Source of the DNA: Stutzerimonas kunmingensis
GTDB lineage: Bacteria > Pseudomonadota > Gammaproteobacteria > Pseudomonadales > Pseudomonadaceae
Length of the DNA: 46,560 nucleotides
Reading direction: 5' to 3'
NCBI RefSeq assembly: GCF_014764705.1
Contig: NZ_JACXXG010000031.1
Coordinates: 1-46,560 of the forward strand
A program made the position numbers and the translations under genes. This document shows, piece by piece, positions 18,516-28,701 of this stretch (position 1 is the first letter of the stretch; every line of letters starts with the position of its first letter). Under the pieces are notes generated by a model, which saw only the letters and a program-made list of their open reading frames with translations, was not told the DNA's origin and ran no database searches.

Positions 18516-19913
18516 GTGGCCAAGCTGACGATCAAGCAACTGGAGGCTTTCACAGCTGAAGATCATGGAAAGGTCTTCCGAGAGGATGGAGGGCTGGTGG
18601 CAGAGGTGCGAGCTGGCGTACGCGGAGTCACTGTTCAATTCAGCTATGAATTCAAACTAGATGGCTCCAGAACCCGAAAGCGGCTGGGCAGCTGGCCGAA
18701 GAAAAGCTTGGCGCAAATCCGGTCTGAGCGTGACGAAGCCCGGACTCTGGTTACGAAAGGCTTGCACCCTACTCTTGCCGCCAAAGCAGCGCGGATAGAG
18801 GCGCAAGCTGCGATTGCCGCCACTATTGCTGAGGCTGAGCGTGAAGCCGCCGAAAACAAAACAGTGGCAGACCTGTTTGACGAATGGATACGCGACGGCG
18901 TCTCTAGGCAGGATGGCAATGCTGAACTGATTCGCAGCTTCAAAAAAGACGTACTCCCCCTCATTGGCAAGAAGCCGCTTCGCAGTCTGACAGAGAAAGA
19001 TTTACTCACCGTCCTACGCTCAGTCAAAGCGCGTGGCCTGAACCGTACCGTCGTGATCCGCAGCAAGGACATCGGCCAGATGCTGCGTTGGGGAGAAAAA
19101 CGTAAGCCGTGGCGCACTCTGATGGCGGACGGCAATCCCGCCGACCTGATCGACGTGAGCAAGCTGCTGGATCACGACTACGAAGAACAGCGCGACAGAC
19201 TGCTTTCGCCAGATGAGATCCGTGAGCTCCGCAATATCTTCGAGCGCCTCGAGCGTGACTACGAGGCCCTACCCGCCGGCCAAAAATATTCAGGTATTCG
19301 CCCTGTCAACTCGCGTGTTCAGTGTGCAGTGTGGATCTGCCTGAGCACGCTTTGCCGCATCGGCGAGTTACTCAAATCTGAATGGCGGCATGTGGACTTG
19401 GACAAAGGCACCTGGTTCATCCCAGCCGAAGCAACCAAGGGGCATAAGGGTAAACGTCAGGATCACCACGTCTTTCTCTCAGCCTTTGCTCTGGACCAGT
19501 TCAAGCGGCTGCACAAAGAAACCAGCGATACACCGTTCTGCTTCCCCAGCAAGGATGGAAAAAACCACGTCGACACGAAGACGGTCAGCAAGCTGATCGG
19601 CGACAGACAGTGCCGATTCAAAAACCGCAGCAAGCCCCTTGCCGGCCGGCACCATGACGACTCATTGGTACTGAGTAAGGGAACCAAGGGTGAATGGACG
19701 CCACATGATTTGCGCCGCACAGGCGCAACCATGATGCAGGAGCTCGGCATAACCCTAGAGATCATCGACCGCTGCCAGAACCATCTTCTAGGCGGATCTA
19801 AGGTTCGGCGGCACTATCTGCATCACGACTATGCGAAAGAAAAAACCGAGGCTTGGCGGCTTCTGGGAGATAAATTGAAAACTATCTTTCTTAAAAAAAC
19901 TTCATCTGACTAA
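18516..19913 (+). CDS. P4-type tyrosine-recombinase integrase
   Basis: This 465-residue protein should catalyse integration and excision of the island at the adjacent tRNA-like att site. The N-terminal arm-binding region (about 1-90, with RKRLGSWPKKSLAQIRSERDEA) is followed by a helical SAM-like core-binding domain (about 120-220). The catalytic domain has the first Arg in TLCRIGELLKSEW, HDLRRTGATMMQELG (H-x-x-R), NHLLGGS, and the tyrosine region RRHYLHHDY. GTG at 18516 is preceded by TAGGGGTAGAG. It points into the island and converges on the ParE-UvrD gene 98 bp away. Confidence 0.93.
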   Translation: MAKLTIKQLEAFTAEDHGKVFREDGGLVAEVRAGVRGVTVQFSYEFKLDGSRTRKRLGSWPKKSLAQIRSERDEARTLVTKGLHPTLAAKAARIEAQAAIAATIAEAEREAAENKTVADLFDEWIRDGVSRQDGNAELIRSFKKDVLPLIGKKPLRSLTEKDLLTVLRSVKARGLNRTVVIRSKDIGQMLRWGEKRKPWRTLMADGNPADLIDVSKLLDHDYEEQRDRLLSPDEIRELRNIFERLERDYEALPAGQKYSGIRPVNSRVQCAVWICLSTLCRIGELLKSEWRHVDLDKGTWFIPAEATKGHKGKRQDHHVFLSAFALDQFKRLHKETSDTPFCFPSKDGKNHVDTKTVSKLIGDRQCRFKNRSKPLAGRHHDDSLVLSKGTKGEWTPHDLRRTGATMMQELGITLEIIDRCQNHLLGGSKVRRHYLHHDYAKEKTEAWRLLGDKLKTIFLKKTSSD

Positions 19914-19943
19914 TCTACCTAGCCAATTCCATTCGCCGTTACA

Positions 19944-19988
19944 AACCGTAAGACACCGACCAAAAGCGCGTATCGAGTGTCTACGGTT
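19944..19988. repeat. Inverted repeat between the convergent integrase and UvrD-type genes
   Basis: AACCGTAAGACAC (19944-19956) pairs with GTGTCTACGGTT (19977-19988) across one bulged base and a 20-nt loop. It sits between two converging genes and could act as a bidirectional terminator, but no T-run follows on either strand. Role unknown. Confidence 0.4.
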
Positions 19989-20011
19989 CAACACAGCCAA
20001 GGCACTCAATT

Positions 20012-22114
20012 TCAAAACCACTCACTCATCTGCCCATATCCATAGACAAACGCCAACTTCCGGGCCCTCGTCAGACTGACGTATATCAGCGCACGCTCCT
20101 CGTTTTCCTTCTGGCGCCTGGCCACCAAATCAGCTGCCTGGTTAACCACGAAGTCCAGGGGAACCAACCCTTTATTCGCCGAAAGGATGAATACGGCATC
20201 AAACTCAAGCCCCTTCACCCGGTGCATCGTCGCTAGGTTGATGGCTCCATCTGGGGTGGGAGTACTGTCGCGATCCAGCATATGGCAGCGCTGACCACGG
20301 TTCACGAATTCAGCCTGAATTTCCACTAATTCCTTGCGGGTACGGGCGATCACGCAGCAATTATCTGCGGCCAGATCATTGGCCAGCAGGTCTTCTATCA
20401 CCTGTTGTACCTGCTCGGTCATGCTGGCAAAGCTCCTGATTGACGGACTAGGCCCGTGCATCAGTGAATGGTAATAAGCCTGGGTATCCTCACCGCCATC
20501 AAGATCATCAACAGACACCCCCTCAAGCACACTAACCGCGACCTGTCGGGTTTCATCAGTAGTGCGGTAGTTCACTTTCAGGCGAGAACTCCGGCCTCGA
20601 ATATCAATACCGCACTGGCCTAATACCACCTTGTTTTTGCCATAAATGCGCTGGTGCCCATCGCCGACAATGAACAAATCGTTAGAGCTTGGGGGCACCA
20701 GAGCACGGATGAGCATGAATGCCTGGGTCCCCATGTCCTGAGCCTCATCCACGATAACCGCGCACAGTTCCGGTCGCAGCTCAGGGCTGCCTTCAAGCAG
20801 TCGGCGCGCATCGCGATAAGCGTCATCCGGCTCCTTGAGGTAATTGCTCGACAGCAGATGTCGATAACGCTCAAACACAGGCCAGATATCGATACGCTGC
20901 TGTCTATTCAGTGGCGTACCGCGACCGATACGAGAGGAGGTCTTGTACTCATCGGCGGTCATAATTGATAGAGGTTGAATCACCCTCGCCCATTCTTCTT
21001 GAAAGAACGCCAGACTCAGCCCAGAACCAGCCGGTTTGTCGGAGTATGCCTGCTCCCAGAGCTGCCTCTCCTGCTGGGTATTCATTAGCAAACCGTAATC
21101 ATAGCCCTGCTTCTTCAGAAAGCTGATCACCCAAGCATCCAGGTTGATTACCTCGATACGCTCGCGTTGGGCCGGGCTGCATATCTTATTAAGATTTTGC
21201 TGGATATCCGCCGCCAGATTGCGAGTAAAGGTGGTGAACAGCACCTTATTAGCAGGAGTGGCCACATGCTCTGCCAGCCATTTGGCACGGTGCATGGCCA
21301 CCACCGTCTTTCCGGTACCAGCACCGCCTAGCACTCGCACTGGGCCATTCTTCTTGCCTTCTACCAAACGCCGCTGTGCTGGGTGCAGAAATACCCTCCA
21401 TTTCTCCAGCGACTGATTGAGCACCTCCTGCAGTGCCTCTTCATTTTCTGCCACAACAAAGCACGCGCGAGACTCGGGACGAGCCAATGCCGCAGCGAAA
21501 TCGTCGGTATCCACCTGCTGTGTAATTGCCGGAATAACCTCGTTGAAGGCCTCATCGAAGCTGGCGCCAGCCATCAACATGAATAAGCCATCATGCACAT
21601 CTGCCGGGATCTGCTCATTTAGGCGCGCAGTCTCCAAATCAGCCTCGATCTTCATGCTACGTACCAGTGGCAAGGCCTCCTCCGGCACTCCCAACTGGAC
21701 TAGTTGACGGTCACGGATAGCATCAAACAGCCCAGGCTGGGTAACCATGGCAGGCTGCTCGGTCGCAATCAATTCTTGCTCCTGGACAGTAAATACTTGC
21801 AGATTGCCTGTATTGGGGTTGATCTCGACCTTACGACGGGCCGCCCAAAAGTAAGCCTGCTCGTGGTGATCGATGTAGAGCATCAGATATAAGTTCTGTT
21901 TCTCCACTGTAGCCAGGATGATACGAACATCTTGGTTCACCCGGATCGAACGCAGTTTGTCATCCCTGAAAGCTGTCAGCTTCTCGTAGTGCAGACCGCC
22001 ATGCTGCGGATCCTGCTGAAACAGCATGACCGCCTTATTAGCCTGCGCTTGCTCGTTCGGCGTAAGCTTCAGCAGGCTGTCAAAATACTTGTCCGAAAAT
22101 GCAACACTGACCAT
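20012..22114 (-). CDS. RelE/ParE-like domain fused to UvrD-family (SF1) helicase
   Basis: The protein has 700 residues. Positions 1 to about 95 resemble a RelE/ParE/YoeB-type fold (HYEKL...SIRVNQDVRIILA, then LMLYIDHHEQAYFWA). From about 240 onward it is a superfamily-1 helicase: Walker A GGAGTGKT near 265, VDEAQDMG near 456, GDGHQRIYG, VNYRTTDETRQ, ATMHRVKGLEFDAVF and VSLTRARK near the end. The start ATG comes one base after the stop of the giant DUF1998 helicase (TGAGATG) with AGGAG upstream, so the two are probably co-translated. It is the last gene of the array. It probably unwinds or translocates DNA. Whether the RelE-like part is a toxin, an RNA/DNA-binding module or vestigial cannot be told. 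Confidence 0.85.
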   Translation of the reverse strand: MVSVAFSDKYFDSLLKLTPNEQAQANKAVMLFQQDPQHGGLHYEKLTAFRDDKLRSIRVNQDVRIILATVEKQNLYLMLYIDHHEQAYFWAARRKVEINPNTGNLQVFTVQEQELIATEQPAMVTQPGLFDAIRDRQLVQLGVPEEALPLVRSMKIEADLETARLNEQIPADVHDGLFMLMAGASFDEAFNEVIPAITQQVDTDDFAAALARPESRACFVVAENEEALQEVLNQSLEKWRVFLHPAQRRLVEGKKNGPVRVLGGAGTGKTVVAMHRAKWLAEHVATPANKVLFTTFTRNLAADIQQNLNKICSPAQRERIEVINLDAWVISFLKKQGYDYGLLMNTQQERQLWEQAYSDKPAGSGLSLAFFQEEWARVIQPLSIMTADEYKTSSRIGRGTPLNRQQRIDIWPVFERYRHLLSSNYLKEPDDAYRDARRLLEGSPELRPELCAVIVDEAQDMGTQAFMLIRALVPPSSNDLFIVGDGHQRIYGKNKVVLGQCGIDIRGRSSRLKVNYRTTDETRQVAVSVLEGVSVDDLDGGEDTQAYYHSLMHGPSPSIRSFASMTEQVQQVIEDLLANDLAADNCCVIARTRKELVEIQAEFVNRGQRCHMLDRDSTPTPDGAINLATMHRVKGLEFDAVFILSANKGLVPLDFVVNQAADLVARRQKENEERALIYVSLTRARKLAFVYGYGQMSEWF

Positions 22115-22115
22115 C

Positions 22116-25100
22116 TCAGGCTCCTGAATTCAATTGGGTGATGGCCTTAACTAGGCCCTCAGCACTGGAAACGATGGTCCAGCCTGCTTCCTGCAAATAC
22201 GCCATCGCCGCCTGCTGGTCTTCCAAATACTCAAGCAGCAGGGCAATTTTCTGCTCGGGCAAGAGCAACTCTGCCTCACCGACCACTTCACCCTGTGCAT
22301 TCATGACCGCATCGCCAACAACTGCAGACATAGGCCAGGCAATCTGATATTCACGCAAGTCTGTTGCCAGGTTCTCATCCAGCAGCTTGAACCAGTCAGG
22401 CAGCTGGTGTGCTTCAGCCGATTCTTCGCCCCCTGCACCAACCAAAGGCCAGAGCAAGCTTGCCGCTGTCCCATCGTATTTGGATTGGGGCGTCCAGGCA
22501 TAAAACAGCGGCAGGAACTGTAAGAAGTTCACTGCCGCCCAGAATCGCTGCCATTGATAGCGAGCAGCCTCTTCACTGCCCTGCGTAAGGTCATAGCACA
22601 TAGATACCAAAGCCTGGTTCAAATCAAACTGTCTGACCAAATCCGCACCTGCAATCAAGCCTAAGCTGATTTGTGCAGCACCCTGCGCATCTTTGATTTC
22701 TACATTGCCCGCGAGAACTACCGGCTCTGGTTGCTGATCGGTAAAGCTAACCGGCAAGCCATGGAGACTTTGCAAAAGCTCAGTTCGAACTTCTGAATCA
22801 GCCAACGAAGCAGCTGGCAGGCATTGCAGAACAAAAAACAGCGCCTGCTCTGACAACGCCTGTGGACGCTGATCGGCAAGAAAGTGCATGAGTAAGTCGA
22901 AGGTGGGCATGCTCAGGTGTTGAGCCGTGTTGGCTGCCCCTACCAATTTTGCCAGCCCCGCGATCGCCTGGTGATGCTGTGCTGGTGAAGTCATACCGGT
23001 TAGTAATGGCACATCCAAGGCTTTATCACCGATAACCTTATTAACGTCATACCAGTTCAACGTCCATACCACGAAACCGGCATGCATCAAGCTTTGTCGC
23101 TTGATCAAGTCCTCGCTACTTTTCTGTCCGTGAAATTGGTAGCCATCGAGGAAGATCGCAACTGGCTTGAAACCAGCAGATGCAGGCCAAAGCACGAAAT
23201 CCGGCCGACTGGCAAATCGGACACCCTCAGCCTTGCCCAGATCAACCTGGGGCTCCACTTCATAGGCATGCTCGCCAATTGTTAGCCGGTAGCCAGTTTT
23301 ACCGTGAATGATGTCAGCCGATACCCTGACCTTCTGACCGCCGACGCAATCCATACCACTAAATCGCGCAAGCGCCTCAGGGAAGCGTGCTTCTAGCTCA
23401 CTCTCAACCCAAGGGTTACCGGAGAGAGAACTTAAGGACTCACTGTTCTGCACCCACTCATGCTCGCCTTCGACAATGTCCTTGAGCATTTCTAAGGCTA
23501 TTGCCTTGCTGGTACTCTCCATTCCATAGGCATTGCGGTACTCCAGCAGACAGCGATAACAACCATCCATTGTGTGCTCATAGCAGTCACAGGCGGCCAT
23601 GACGTCGTATGCCATGCGGAACACCGCCTGCATGTTCTCAGCCCGGCTCAGTAGCTCATGCAAATAGCCAGTCCCGCCAGGCACAGAGTCGTACAACACA
23701 ATAAAATGTCGACGTTCGTCTGTTTCCCCTATCGGCTCGCTCTGATGAGCTACTCGCAGATGATCAACTTTGCCGCCAAACCGTCGTTTGAGTCCCAACT
23801 GCAGGGCTGCAACAAAGGAGTTAATCTGCTCTTCGGTTCCCCCCGTTGCCAGTCTTGGCAACAGAATACGCAGGGCTTCCGAGGTAAACTGGCGGTACAG
23901 ATACAGGCAGTTATCCAGGCCAGAGTCGTCACCGCCATTGGCGAGTTTTTTCACGCCCTTGGCATAGCTACAGCTCTTCAGATGAACTGGCTCGCCCTTG
24001 CCTGCCATCACCTTACGGCTCTGCACTGAGCCACACTCACGACAAACAGCAAAGCCGGACCGCTGCAGCTGCTCGCCAGCCACCTCGAACATCATCTCGT
24101 CGCCGTCACGGCGACCGAAGTTCACCTCAAGGAAAGTCGCCGAGCGGATAAATTCAAAACCAAAAGGACGATCCTTATCATCCAAAACCCAAGTGATATG
24201 TATATCCGCAGGCTTAAAATCGATCAGCATCTGCTTACTGAAAAATACCGGCTCCCGATCATCAGAGTGGTCATTCAGTAACGCATCCCGTGCGTTAGTA
24301 AACGCATACACCTGAGTCATCTTCAGCATCTTGGTACGAGCGCTTGCATCCCCCCACTGACTGGTATGGCAACGAGGACAGAGCTTATCGCTGAAGCCTG
24401 CAGTGGGATTGTCCGCAGCAGCGGAGTAATGGCACCGCGGGCAGAATCGCCAGTCCTGAATATTGCGCCCTTTGGCGGTTTCCACTCGAGATATCTTTAC
24501 CTTACGGTTACCGGCATAGAACACTGACTCTGGCGCCAATTCCGTCAGCGCTGCCTGTGCCGGTCGTTGATATTCGTACTCGCGCTTGATCAACTCGCGC
24601 TCGGCCCCATCACCGGAAACCGCTTTTTCTGATCGGAAGATAACCGAATGTAAGGTTGCCCCCTCCTCAGGGAAGGCGTAGTTAGGGAGCAAGCCTTCAT
24701 CAGTCAGGAAGTTGAGTGTTTCACGCCTATTCATCACATAGCGCAAGCGGTTGAAACCCTCACGCTCTCGCTCCAACTCAGCAAGCTCGTCACGGATATG
24801 CTCGTCCTGCGGTGCCTTAACCAGCTTGTCGATCTGTTTTTTCAGTTCCGCACTACGCACAGCCATATTGGCCCGCTCATCAGCAACCACTTTGAGCCGC
24901 CCAAGCACGTACAACTGCAAGTGGTCATCCAAATGCTGCGGTCCACCAAACAAGAATTGGCGTAGCAGCTCAAGGTCATCACCACTGAGCTCTCTGGCTA
25001 CATAAGCACTGAAACCATCCCAAATCTCCTGCATGTTGTGCTTAAGGAAATTCAGCAGCGTATAAGGGAAGCGATCTTCCTGGGCTTTTTCTACCGCATC

Positions 25101-28100
25101 CAGCACCGGCTGCATGGTAGATGGCACTAAGTTGTCTCCCCTGGATTCCCTAGTCCAGCAGTCCATGGCGTATGCAAGTAACTGCCTACGCAACACATGC
25201 CGCGCCTTGAGAAAAACCGCAGGTGGCTCCACCGGGGTATCCAGCATGCGGCTCGGGTCGGCATAAAAAACCAGGTCATGGGGCCGACCGTTGGCCACGG
25301 TTAGGACGAAGGAGTTGCCATCGCGCCGTCCGCCTCGCCCAACCCTCTGCAGGTAGTTCGCCTGCGCCGGCGGTACCGAGCAGAGCAACACACTCGACAA
25401 GTTCCCAATGTCGATGCCCATTTCTAGGGTCGGCGTTGCAGATAGGAGATTGTATTCCCACGGTTTGCCACCCTCACGCATAAAGCTGTTCTCAACGCGT
25501 ATCCGCTCAGGCGTGGATAGCAGCCCTGTATGCTCATGAGCTATCACCCGGTGAATGACGCCATGGCGAAACAAGTTGCGGTATAGCGAGTCCCGAATAG
25601 GCACCAATTGCAGGTAATGCAGATCAGGATGTGCCGCGTTTAACAACGGCATACCAAGCCAAGCATCGGCATGACTTGCTGGCAACAGTAGAGAACGATG
25701 GCCCGGGCACTCTACAGAGCGAACGTCAGTGGTGACCTGCAGCAAATCAGACACAACCACCCACAACTGCACACCACGCTCACTCAGCTCCTCCTTTAGA
25801 AGCCCAGTCGAGCAAAGGGCCTTGAGCGAAGCACCCAATACCGAGTCCAACTGTTTCCGATCGACCAGCTCTCCCGGATTCAGGCAGGCAAGCCAGCGCT
25901 GGTACCAGGTGGCACTTTGTCCTCCAGAAAGCGCTTCAAGGCCATCACCATTACCAGCTGCCGGATAACGTGGCCGAGCGGCAGACGGACCACTGGCCGG
26001 CGCATAATCAATAAGGTTAAGCAGATAAGACTTTCCAGAACTCCAGCGGTAGCTCGCGAGGTCCTCTAATCCAAAGGCACCGAGATACACCAGATGCAGC
26101 ATTAGACCTTGCATGAACTGCTGAGCTACCTCAGAAGCAATCCGATAGCCGAGCGTATTATTTACCTCAGTCGCCCAAAGCTCCGCAGCCTGCTGCACCT
26201 TATCTAGTGGCCACTCCAGCGCTGCAATGCCTAAGCGATTCAACGAGCGACCAACCTGCGCACGCCACCCCAAATCCTCCAGAACCTGCCAGAGCATGCG
26301 ATTACGGATAATCTTCAAATGCCGCGCCGGATTACGTACCTCACCGGACTGCTCGAAATACTCAAAGTCACCATCAAAACGCTTGTCCGGCGGCATGAAC
26401 TCACGCAGGTAATACGGCAGCGTCAAATATCCCTGGTGACCGTCATGTTGTAGCCAATAACGTTCAAACAACTCCGGTATCTGCAAGAGCGGTACCGGCC
26501 CTGCATGACTTTCCAGTAGCTGGGTCAGTGCCATTCGAACGTTGTTCTGCCAGGTACGGGCCGCAAAGAAACCGGCGCGATGAGCCGCATCCTGAACCGA
26601 ATCACTAAAGGTCAGCAGTTTTCGGTCATCGTTGTCGCGACTGCTAAATAGCTGATGAATAGCCACCGCACTAAGACTCGCGGCTCGCGCACCGAACACC
26701 ACAAGTGATGCTTTGGCGGAGCAATACGGGCAGTTGTGCTGATGAACGACCCGGTTTACCTGGCCGACACGCTCCTCCTTGAGCAAATCAGGGCGGCTTA
26801 CACGCACCAGCGCTTCATTTCCAGCCTGGCATGCCTTGCAGCCGCCACTATGTTCCAGCCCTGCGGTAAAGCCGCACTCCCGGCAAACCCGAAAATGGGT
26901 CAACCTTGGGCCGCTCACCTGCTTATCACTACTAGGCAGCCAAGGCATTAACAACCCAGTTTCCTGGTGATTGCTGAAAAACGCTGAGTAGATATTGGCC
27001 AGATCCAATTCGATTTGCTGATTGACTGGCTGCGCCACCTCCATCCGTGTCAACCAAGCAGTACCGTGACACTCTCGACACTGCACGAGTGGCAATCGAA
27101 TCTGCTGCTTGTCCCTGGCAGGCGGGTCATCACCAAACGCCAGCAAGGGCGGCAAGCGCTTGATACTGTCGACCGCCTCGATCTCAAGATCATCTGCGAG
27201 AACAGGCTCACGCAAGGTACCAACAATACGTCGCAGCTCTCGAGCCCATAGCTGCAGCCGCAGCTGCATCAAAGGCAATTTGGTTTCCGCCCGGGCATGA
27301 GCTGCCAAAGACAAAAGAGCAATCAGTGCCTGCTCCGGCTGACGTTGAAAACGCTTTGGAATCTGAGCGGCCAAACGATTCGCCAGCTCTCGGAAGGTTG
27401 GAGTCTTGTCACCCTGCCGCAAATGTCGCAATAGATTGGCCAATTGCCCGTGCTGTTTCAGCTCCTTACCAAGCGCTATACGCCCTGGCATGCCCTGTAG
27501 ATCCATCTCCGGCTGCTTGCTGAAGTACAACTCGTAAGCGGCCAACAAGTACTCATTCAAGCCTTGGCGCAGCGCGATCTGCAGCGTCTCTGGACCAATG
27601 TCCGGGTTCAGGTTGAGAAACGACAGTGTGTCGATGAACTCATCCGGCGACTGGCGCTGCTCAGTGATCACCGCATCCGGTGGGAAAGGAGCGGAAAAAA
27701 TATCGCTGGCATACTGAAGTAGCCCAGCCGTACTTTCTTCCCCTCCCAAAGTCGCCGATGTACCAACGCAGATCAGGCGTTCCGGCGCCAGATCAAAGCG
27801 GGCACGTAAGCGGCGGATCAGAAGCGACAGATCCGTTCCTTGAGCACCATCAAAGGTATGCAGCTCATCCACGACCAGATAACGAAGGGTGTCAGCCCCA
27901 TTGTTCACCCACAGCTTCTGATCCTGCGGGCGCATCAATAGGTAGTCGAGCATCTTATAGTTGGTGAGCAGCACGTCGGGCGGGTTCTGACGCAGGGTTT
28001 CCTTATCCGTAATTACTTGATCCTGGCCCATGACCTTGAGGCCTTGGCCGTCACCACCAACAAACAACCCAACACGCAGTCCCTTGAGGGACGGCTGGCT

Positions 28101-28553
28101 ATAGATTTCTTTGGCAAAACGCTTGGCCTGATCCGTCGCCAAAGCGTTCATCGGGTAAATCACAATGGCCTTGATCCCTGGCTTGCCAGCCTTATGGCAG
28201 TAATCCAGCACCGGGTACATAAAGCATTCTGTTTTACCCGAGCCAGTGCCCGTAGCCACCAGTGTATTGGCTGCTTTGCCATTCGCGGAAAGGCGTCGCC
28301 ATGCTTGCTCCTGGTGAGCATGCGGGGGGAACTCAGTCTTAAATCCAGAGAAGAAGTCACAGCCTGACTGACCGCTCAAAAATGGCAGACCAACACCAAC
28401 GTAAGGCCCTTTAATAAAAGCCTCGCCGTCCTGCTGCTCCTCAACCAAACGGCGGAACTCCCCCCGGAACGGGGCAGTTTCAGTCTCGAAGCCGGTAATA
28501 ATGAATTCACGCAGTGCAGCGGATACTTCGCTGGCCAACAAGCCGGGAATCAT
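22116..28553 (-). CDS. Giant DEAD/DEAH-box helicase with DUF1998 domain and candidate C-terminal nuclease domain
   Basis: The protein has 2145 residues. An SF2 helicase core has Walker A ATGTGSGKTE near 103, VVDELHTFDGAQG near 228, GTSATLGG, and motif VI LQRVGRGGRRDGNSF near 1073. Several CxxC pairs (CRECHG, CRECGF, CPYCSA, CPRCHY, CPRCHT, CRECGS) suggest zinc binding. DUF1998, known from MrfA, DrmB and DruE, carries DSVPGGTGYL near 1624 and the four-Cys site CDCYEHTMDGCYRC near 1659. At about 1780-1830, RPDFVLWP, AIFLDGYQFHG and KRQSLMHAGFVVWTL resemble a Vsr/DUF559-type PD-(D/E)xK nuclease. Length and domains recall DruE, or a DrmA-DrmB fusion. AAGGACG precedes the ATG, after a 148-bp gap from leoA in which I see no gene. 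Confidence 0.88.
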   Translation of the reverse strand: MIPGLLASEVSAALREFIITGFETETAPFRGEFRRLVEEQQDGEAFIKGPYVGVGLPFLSGQSGCDFFSGFKTEFPPHAHQEQAWRRLSANGKAANTLVATGTGSGKTECFMYPVLDYCHKAGKPGIKAIVIYPMNALATDQAKRFAKEIYSQPSLKGLRVGLFVGGDGQGLKVMGQDQVITDKETLRQNPPDVLLTNYKMLDYLLMRPQDQKLWVNNGADTLRYLVVDELHTFDGAQGTDLSLLIRRLRARFDLAPERLICVGTSATLGGEESTAGLLQYASDIFSAPFPPDAVITEQRQSPDEFIDTLSFLNLNPDIGPETLQIALRQGLNEYLLAAYELYFSKQPEMDLQGMPGRIALGKELKQHGQLANLLRHLRQGDKTPTFRELANRLAAQIPKRFQRQPEQALIALLSLAAHARAETKLPLMQLRLQLWARELRRIVGTLREPVLADDLEIEAVDSIKRLPPLLAFGDDPPARDKQQIRLPLVQCRECHGTAWLTRMEVAQPVNQQIELDLANIYSAFFSNHQETGLLMPWLPSSDKQVSGPRLTHFRVCRECGFTAGLEHSGGCKACQAGNEALVRVSRPDLLKEERVGQVNRVVHQHNCPYCSAKASLVVFGARAASLSAVAIHQLFSSRDNDDRKLLTFSDSVQDAAHRAGFFAARTWQNNVRMALTQLLESHAGPVPLLQIPELFERYWLQHDGHQGYLTLPYYLREFMPPDKRFDGDFEYFEQSGEVRNPARHLKIIRNRMLWQVLEDLGWRAQVGRSLNRLGIAALEWPLDKVQQAAELWATEVNNTLGYRIASEVAQQFMQGLMLHLVYLGAFGLEDLASYRWSSGKSYLLNLIDYAPASGPSAARPRYPAAGNGDGLEALSGGQSATWYQRWLACLNPGELVDRKQLDSVLGASLKALCSTGLLKEELSERGVQLWVVVSDLLQVTTDVRSVECPGHRSLLLPASHADAWLGMPLLNAAHPDLHYLQLVPIRDSLYRNLFRHGVIHRVIAHEHTGLLSTPERIRVENSFMREGGKPWEYNLLSATPTLEMGIDIGNLSSVLLCSVPPAQANYLQRVGRGGRRDGNSFVLTVANGRPHDLVFYADPSRMLDTPVEPPAVFLKARHVLRRQLLAYAMDCWTRESRGDNLVPSTMQPVLDAVEKAQEDRFPYTLLNFLKHNMQEIWDGFSAYVARELSGDDLELLRQFLFGGPQHLDDHLQLYVLGRLKVVADERANMAVRSAELKKQIDKLVKAPQDEHIRDELAELEREREGFNRLRYVMNRRETLNFLTDEGLLPNYAFPEEGATLHSVIFRSEKAVSGDGAERELIKREYEYQRPAQAALTELAPESVFYAGNRKVKISRVETAKGRNIQDWRFCPRCHYSAAADNPTAGFSDKLCPRCHTSQWGDASARTKMLKMTQVYAFTNARDALLNDHSDDREPVFFSKQMLIDFKPADIHITWVLDDKDRPFGFEFIRSATFLEVNFGRRDGDEMMFEVAGEQLQRSGFAVCRECGSVQSRKVMAGKGEPVHLKSCSYAKGVKKLANGGDDSGLDNCLYLYRQFTSEALRILLPRLATGGTEEQINSFVAALQLGLKRRFGGKVDHLRVAHQSEPIGETDERRHFIVLYDSVPGGTGYLHELLSRAENMQAVFRMAYDVMAACDCYEHTMDGCYRCLLEYRNAYGMESTSKAIALEMLKDIVEGEHEWVQNSESLSSLSGNPWVESELEARFPEALARFSGMDCVGGQKVRVSADIIHGKTGYRLTIGEHAYEVEPQVDLGKAEGVRFASRPDFVLWPASAGFKPVAIFLDGYQFHGQKSSEDLIKRQSLMHAGFVVWTLNWYDVNKVIGDKALDVPLLTGMTSPAQHHQAIAGLAKLVGAANTAQHLSMPTFDLLMHFLADQRPQALSEQALFFVLQCLPAASLADSEVRTELLQSLHGLPVSFTDQQPEPVVLAGNVEIKDAQGAAQISLGLIAGADLVRQFDLNQALVSMCYDLTQGSEEAARYQWQRFWAAVNFLQFLPLFYAWTPQSKYDGTAASLLWPLVGAGGEESAEAHQLPDWFKLLDENLATDLREYQIAWPMSAVVGDAVMNAQGEVVGEAELLLPEQKIALLLEYLEDQQAAMAYLQEAGWTIVSSAEGLVKAITQLNSGA

Positions 28554-28701
28554 GAAACGTCCTTATTGTTCGTGACAGACCGAAACCCGATATTCAGGCT
28601 CATGCCTCTCGTCAGGATCAAGGCACATCTTGAGAAAAACAACGCCAGCATTGCAAACTCTATAGATCGGATATAGCAGGGATGAGTTCAAGCCCTGATA
28701 C

